Assembly: GCA_035493835.1 (NCBI GenBank)
Contig: DATJHO010000135.1
Location: 1 to 8,252, forward strand
Length of the DNA stretch: 8,252 bases
Reading direction: 5' to 3'
DNA from: DASZTU01 sp035493835
Lineage (GTDB): Bacteria; Pseudomonadota; Alphaproteobacteria; Rhizobiales; Devosiaceae
This document shows, piece after piece, positions 5,994 to 8,252 of this stretch. Numbering within the stretch: the stretch's first letter is position 1; the number at the start of each line of letters is the position of its first letter. A program made the position numbers and the translations under genes. The notes under the pieces were generated by a model. That model was given only the letters and a program-made list of their open reading frames with translations, was not told the origin of the DNA and ran no database searches.

Positions 5994-6038
5994 GGGCAAA
6001 ACGAAGCTCCGGCGGGCCAGAGCCCGTAGTGAGGATGT

Positions 6039-6413
6039 ATGTCCAAAACCGTAATGATCGTCGAAGACAACGAGCTCAACATGAAGCTCTTCAACGATCT
6101 GCTGGAATCGCGCGGCTATTCGATCATCCAGACGCGCAACGGCATGGAGGCGCTGGATCTCGCCCGCGCCCATCATCCCGACCTGATCCTCATGGATATC
6201 CAACTGCCGGAGGTTTCCGGGCTCGTCGTCACCAAATGGCTGAAGGAAGACGACGACCTGGCCTCGATCCCGGTGATCGCGGTGACCGCCTTCGCCATGA
6301 AGGGCGACGAGGAGCGGATTTTGCAGGGCGGCTGCGAGGGCTATATCTCCAAGCCTATATCGGTGCCTCACTTTTTGGAAACGATTGCCCGCTACATTGG
6401 GCCGGCTAACTAG
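6039..6413 (+). CDS. divK: Single-domain response regulator DivK
   Basis: A 124-residue stand-alone receiver domain, almost the canonical DivK sequence. Its markers are VMIVEDNELNMKLFNDL at 5-21 with acidic Asp10, LILMDIQLPEVSG at 49-61 with phospho-acceptor Asp53, AVTAFAMKGDEERI at 81-94 with Thr83, and GCEGYISKPISV at 98-109 with Lys105. In Caulobacter and relatives DivK is phosphorylated and dephosphorylated by PleC and DivJ. It acts on CckA through DivL to control CtrA activity and asymmetric division. There is no output domain. The ATG has GAGG 4 nt upstream (6031-6034). The gene is followed after 48 bp by pleD, and the pair is a conserved two-gene unit. It runs divergently from the DUF3572-dinB operon. 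Confidence 0.97.
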   Translation: MSKTVMIVEDNELNMKLFNDLLESRGYSIIQTRNGMEALDLARAHHPDLILMDIQLPEVSGLVVTKWLKEDDDLASIPVIAVTAFAMKGDEERILQGGCEGYISKPISVPHFLETIARYIGPAN

Positions 6414-6446
6414 CTAATTCATTGCCATAAATCGTTCTGCATCCCT

Positions 6447-6451
6447 GGGAG
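6447..6451 (+). promoter_or_regulatory. Ribosome binding site supporting the pleD TTG start
   Basis: GGGAG lies 10 nt before a TTG codon at 6462-6464. That start gives the expected PleD N-terminus (MTARVLIVDD). The only nearby alternative, a GTG four codons later, would remove the first residues of the receiver strand. The spacing is slightly long and the start codon weak, suggesting modest translation of pleD relative to divK. Confidence 0.55.
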
Positions 6452-6461
6452 CGCCGGGCCA

Positions 6462-7832
6462 TTGACAGCGCGCGTGCTTATCGTTGACGACATTCCTACA
6501 AATGTCCGGCTGCTCGAAGCGCGGCTGACGGCGGAGTACTACGAGGTCGTGACGGCCTCGTCCGGTCGCGAGGCGCTCGCCATCTGCGCCAGCACCGATG
6601 TGGATATCGTGCTGCTCGACGTCATGATGCCGGAAATGAACGGCTTCGAGGTCTGCGCGGCGCTGAAATCCGACCCCAAGACGCATCATCTGCCCGTGGT
6701 CATGATAACGGCGCTGGACCAGCCTTCGGACCGCCTGAGGGGGCTCGAGGTCGGGGCCGACGATTTCCTTACCAAGCCGGTCGACGATATCCAACTGATG
6801 GCGCGGGTGAAGAGCCTCGTCCGGCTCAAGAATCTCACCGACGAACTCCGGGCGCGCGCCCAGACCAGCCAGCAGATCGCCATGGAAGACGCCATGCGCG
6901 CCATGGATAAGATCTCGACCGATAGCGGCAGGATCCTCATCATCGATGTGGATCCGCGCAATGCCCAGCGCGTGCGCAACTATCTCTCGGAGCAGCACCG
7001 TGTGGATGTGCTGTCGAACCCGATCGATGCCGTTTTCCAGTTGACCGGCAACGACTACGAACTGGCGATCGTCAGCATGGCGCTGGGCGATTTCGACCCG
7101 CTGCGTGTCTGTTCGCAGATGCGCACGCTGGAACAGTCCCGCAATTTGCCGATCATTTTGATGGCCGAAGAGGCCGACCGGCCGCGCGTGATGCGCGGGT
7201 TGGACCTTGGGGTCAACGATTTCATCATGCGCCCGGTCGAGCGCAACGAACTGGCCGCGCGCGTGCGTACCCAGATTCGCCGCCATCGCTACGCGGTGGA
7301 ATTGCGCGAGAGCGTCAACCACACGCTGGCGCTTGCGGTGACGGACGAACTGACCGGCCTCTACAACCGTCGCTATTTCGACCGGCACCTCTCGATCATG
7401 CTCGACAAGGCGCGCCAGCAGGGGCGCGACATGGCCGTGATGCTGATCGACATGGATTATTTTAAAGCCATCAACGACACGCATGGCCACGATGTGGGCG
7501 ACATGGTGCTGCGTGAATTCGCGCTGCGGCTACGCCGCAACATTCGCGGCGTCGATCTCGCCTGTCGTTTCGGCGGCGAGGAATTCGTGGTGCTGATGCC
7601 CGATACCGACTTTCGGCAGGCGCAGGGCGTCGCGGAGCGGGTGCGTTCGGCGGTTGCCGAGCGCGGCTTCGAACTCGGGGCCGAACGGAGCCTTCCGGTG
7701 ACGATCTCGGTGGGTCTGGCGCTCAACGAGAGCCAAACCGATACCCCCGACATTATCCTCAAGCGGGCGGACGTTGCCCTCTATCGCGCCAAGCGCGAAG
7801 GCCGCAACCGCGTGGTGTTCGACGCCGCTTAG
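6462..7832 (+). CDS. pleD: PleD diguanylate cyclase (REC-REC-GGDEF)
   Basis: A 456-residue protein with the exact PleD layout. The first receiver domain (1-120) has Asp9 and Asp10, phospho-acceptor Asp53 in LLDVMMPEMNG, Thr83 and Lys105 in LTKPVD. The second receiver (about 157-272) is degenerate: the aligned phospho-acceptor is Ser205 (IVSMALG), as expected for the adaptor domain that helps dimerise PleD. The GGDEF domain (about 290-456) has VTDELTGLYNRRYFD at 293-307, DMDYFKAINDTHGHDVGD at 330-347 and the active site GGEEF at 371-375. The product-inhibition I-site RxxD is intact (Arg362-Asp365, five residues before GGEEF). It makes cyclic-di-GMP from two GTP after phosphorylation, at the cell pole in Caulobacter, driving the motile-to-sessile transition. 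Translation starts at TTG. The gene lies 48 bp after divK, without a clear terminator between them. Confidence 0.97.
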   Translation: MTARVLIVDDIPTNVRLLEARLTAEYYEVVTASSGREALAICASTDVDIVLLDVMMPEMNGFEVCAALKSDPKTHHLPVVMITALDQPSDRLRGLEVGADDFLTKPVDDIQLMARVKSLVRLKNLTDELRARAQTSQQIAMEDAMRAMDKISTDSGRILIIDVDPRNAQRVRNYLSEQHRVDVLSNPIDAVFQLTGNDYELAIVSMALGDFDPLRVCSQMRTLEQSRNLPIILMAEEADRPRVMRGLDLGVNDFIMRPVERNELAARVRTQIRRHRYAVELRESVNHTLALAVTDELTGLYNRRYFDRHLSIMLDKARQQGRDMAVMLIDMDYFKAINDTHGHDVGDMVLREFALRLRRNIRGVDLACRFGGEEFVVLMPDTDFRQAQGVAERVRSAVAERGFELGAERSLPVTISVGLALNESQTDTPDIILKRADVALYRAKREGRNRVVFDAA

Positions 7833-7879
7833 GGGCTTTTGGCCCGCCAAAGCCGGAATGAGGCTTGCGTGGGAGGCTA

Positions 7880-7996
7880 CCCCTCACCCTGACCCTCTCC
7901 CGAGAGGGGCGAGGGGACGATGGGGCCGCAAGGGTGCAGCTGAGAGAACCCTCGCCCCCCTGGGGAGAGGGGGGTGGCCGGCAGGCCGGTGAGGGG
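7880..7996. repeat. Long inverted-repeat intergenic element, family D
   Basis: The outer ends CCCCTCACC (7880-7888) and GGTGAGGGG (7988-7996) are perfectly inverted. Inside, ACCCTCTCCCGAGAGGGG-CGAGGGG on the left mirrors CCCTCG-CCCCCCTGGGGAGAGGGG on the right, with several mismatches. This is the well-known 'CCCTCACCCTGACCCTCTCC' type of intergenic repeat found in many proteobacterial genomes. It lies 47 bp after the pleD stop and could act as a transcript end or stability element. No transposase or target-site duplication is evident. Confidence 0.75.
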
Positions 7997-8100
7997 CCGC
8001 CTCTCCCTCGGCGGTTGCCCCCTCGGAAAGGCCCCGTCTTTCGTCCTGATCATGGCAGTATCTGCGGCACGCCCACATGCATAAACTGCGACAGATTAGG

Positions 8101-8120
8101 GTTAACACTTCATTATTAAC
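8101..8120. promoter_or_regulatory. AT-rich patch with two TTAAC direct repeats
   Basis: GTTAAC (8101-8106) and ATTAAC (8115-8120) are direct repeats of TTAAC with 9 bp between them, in an otherwise GC-rich background. TTAA half-sites are the signature of CtrA binding (TTAA-N7-TTAA), but the spacing here is N10 between the TTAA cores, so it does not fit the full consensus. It may be a promoter or regulator site for a gene beyond the right edge. Confidence 0.3.
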
Positions 8121-8252
8121 GGCGGCTTCGGTTGCGTCGAAGCGAGGCGTGAGTAAATTACAAATCAAGCGCTGGGGCCGGAAATAACGGCAAGCAGCTC
8201 AACTGCTCCCTACGGCTCTTCTCAGGTCCGCCGCAACTCCTGAGTTCCCGTA

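Larger units (their letters stand above)
7833..8252. other. Gene-free region after pleD
   Basis: No convincing gene is seen in these 420 bp. Open frames at 7774-8168 on both strands are low-complexity translations of the repeat at 7880-7996 ('PHPDPLPRGARG', 'LTLTLSREGRG'). The first part has a weak imperfect hairpin without a T-run (7834-7854), then the repeat element. From about 8080 the composition turns AT-rich, with TTAAC direct repeats and a few small hairpins, which resembles the upstream region of a gene lying beyond the right edge. The ribosomal protein L33 gene (rpmG), often next to pleD in Hyphomicrobiales, is not in this interval. Confidence 0.65.

Noticed and set aside
6414..7490. 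A 358-codon minus-strand frame opposite pleD
   Set aside because: It is antisense to PleD, rich in His, Arg and Asp as expected from reverse reading of a GC-rich gene, and has no family features.
7834..7854. Hairpin directly after pleD (GGCTTTTGGC / GCCAAAGCC) as a terminator
   Set aside because: The stem is imperfect, the loop would be only two bases unless it opens, and no T-run follows.
8101..8120. A full CtrA box
   Set aside because: The two TTAA cores are 10 bp apart instead of 7, so it is reported only as a TTAAC repeat of unknown role.
8150..8188. A 12-codon frame GTG...TAA (MSKLQIKRWGRK) as a leader peptide
   Set aside because: The only GAGG sits one base from the GTG, too close for initiation, and there is no repeated regulatory codon or attenuator visible.

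Overview
The window looks like an ordinary chromosomal segment of a GC-rich alphaproteobacterium, most likely order Hyphomicrobiales (Rhizobiales); a Devosia-like genus is a guess. The main evidence is a divK-pleD pair encoding near-canonical DivK and PleD proteins. Divergent to it is a DUF3572 gene joined to a DNA polymerase IV of the type with an N-terminal zinc ribbon. Short palindromic intergenic repeats of the kind common in this group are scattered between genes.

Layout. Positions 1-674 hold no gene: an intrinsic terminator for a gene off the left edge, three copies of a short palindromic repeat, two near-identical copies of a longer unit of about 125 bp, and a hairpin placed to end the leftward operon. 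Positions 675-5944 carry seven minus-strand genes, in transcription order: DUF3572, dinB, a RidA-family gene, a glycerophosphodiester phosphodiesterase gene, a COG3146 acyltransferase gene, then a repeat-containing gap of 170 bp, then a HIT-family gene and a DUF1275 (YoaK) membrane protein gene. The first five are spaced by 9 bp or overlap, so they look like one translationally coupled transcript. The last two may form a second transcript or a continuation. A divergent promoter gap of 94 bp (5945-6038) separates this block from the plus-strand divK and pleD (6039-7832). Positions 7833-8252 again hold no recognisable gene: a long 'CCCTCACC...GGTGAGGGG' repeat element and then an AT-rich, promoter-like stretch with two TTAAC direct repeats.

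Function. DivK and PleD belong to the cell-cycle and polarity phosphorelay that feeds CtrA control and cyclic-di-GMP synthesis. The leftward operon combines error-prone DNA synthesis (DinB) with small housekeeping enzymes: reactive enamine/imine removal, phosphodiester cleavage and a putative N-acyl transfer. Their physical coupling is clear, but a shared function is not. A candidate LexA-like direct repeat with one mismatch in eight bases lies in the divergent promoter gap.

I found no convincing new system such as a defence island, CRISPR array, prophage or toxin-antitoxin pair. The most notable items are the set of structurally related palindromic repeats, whose stems show compensatory changes; a HIT protein whose first motif histidine is tyrosine; the tightly coupled dinB operon with its possible LexA site; and the promoter-like right end.
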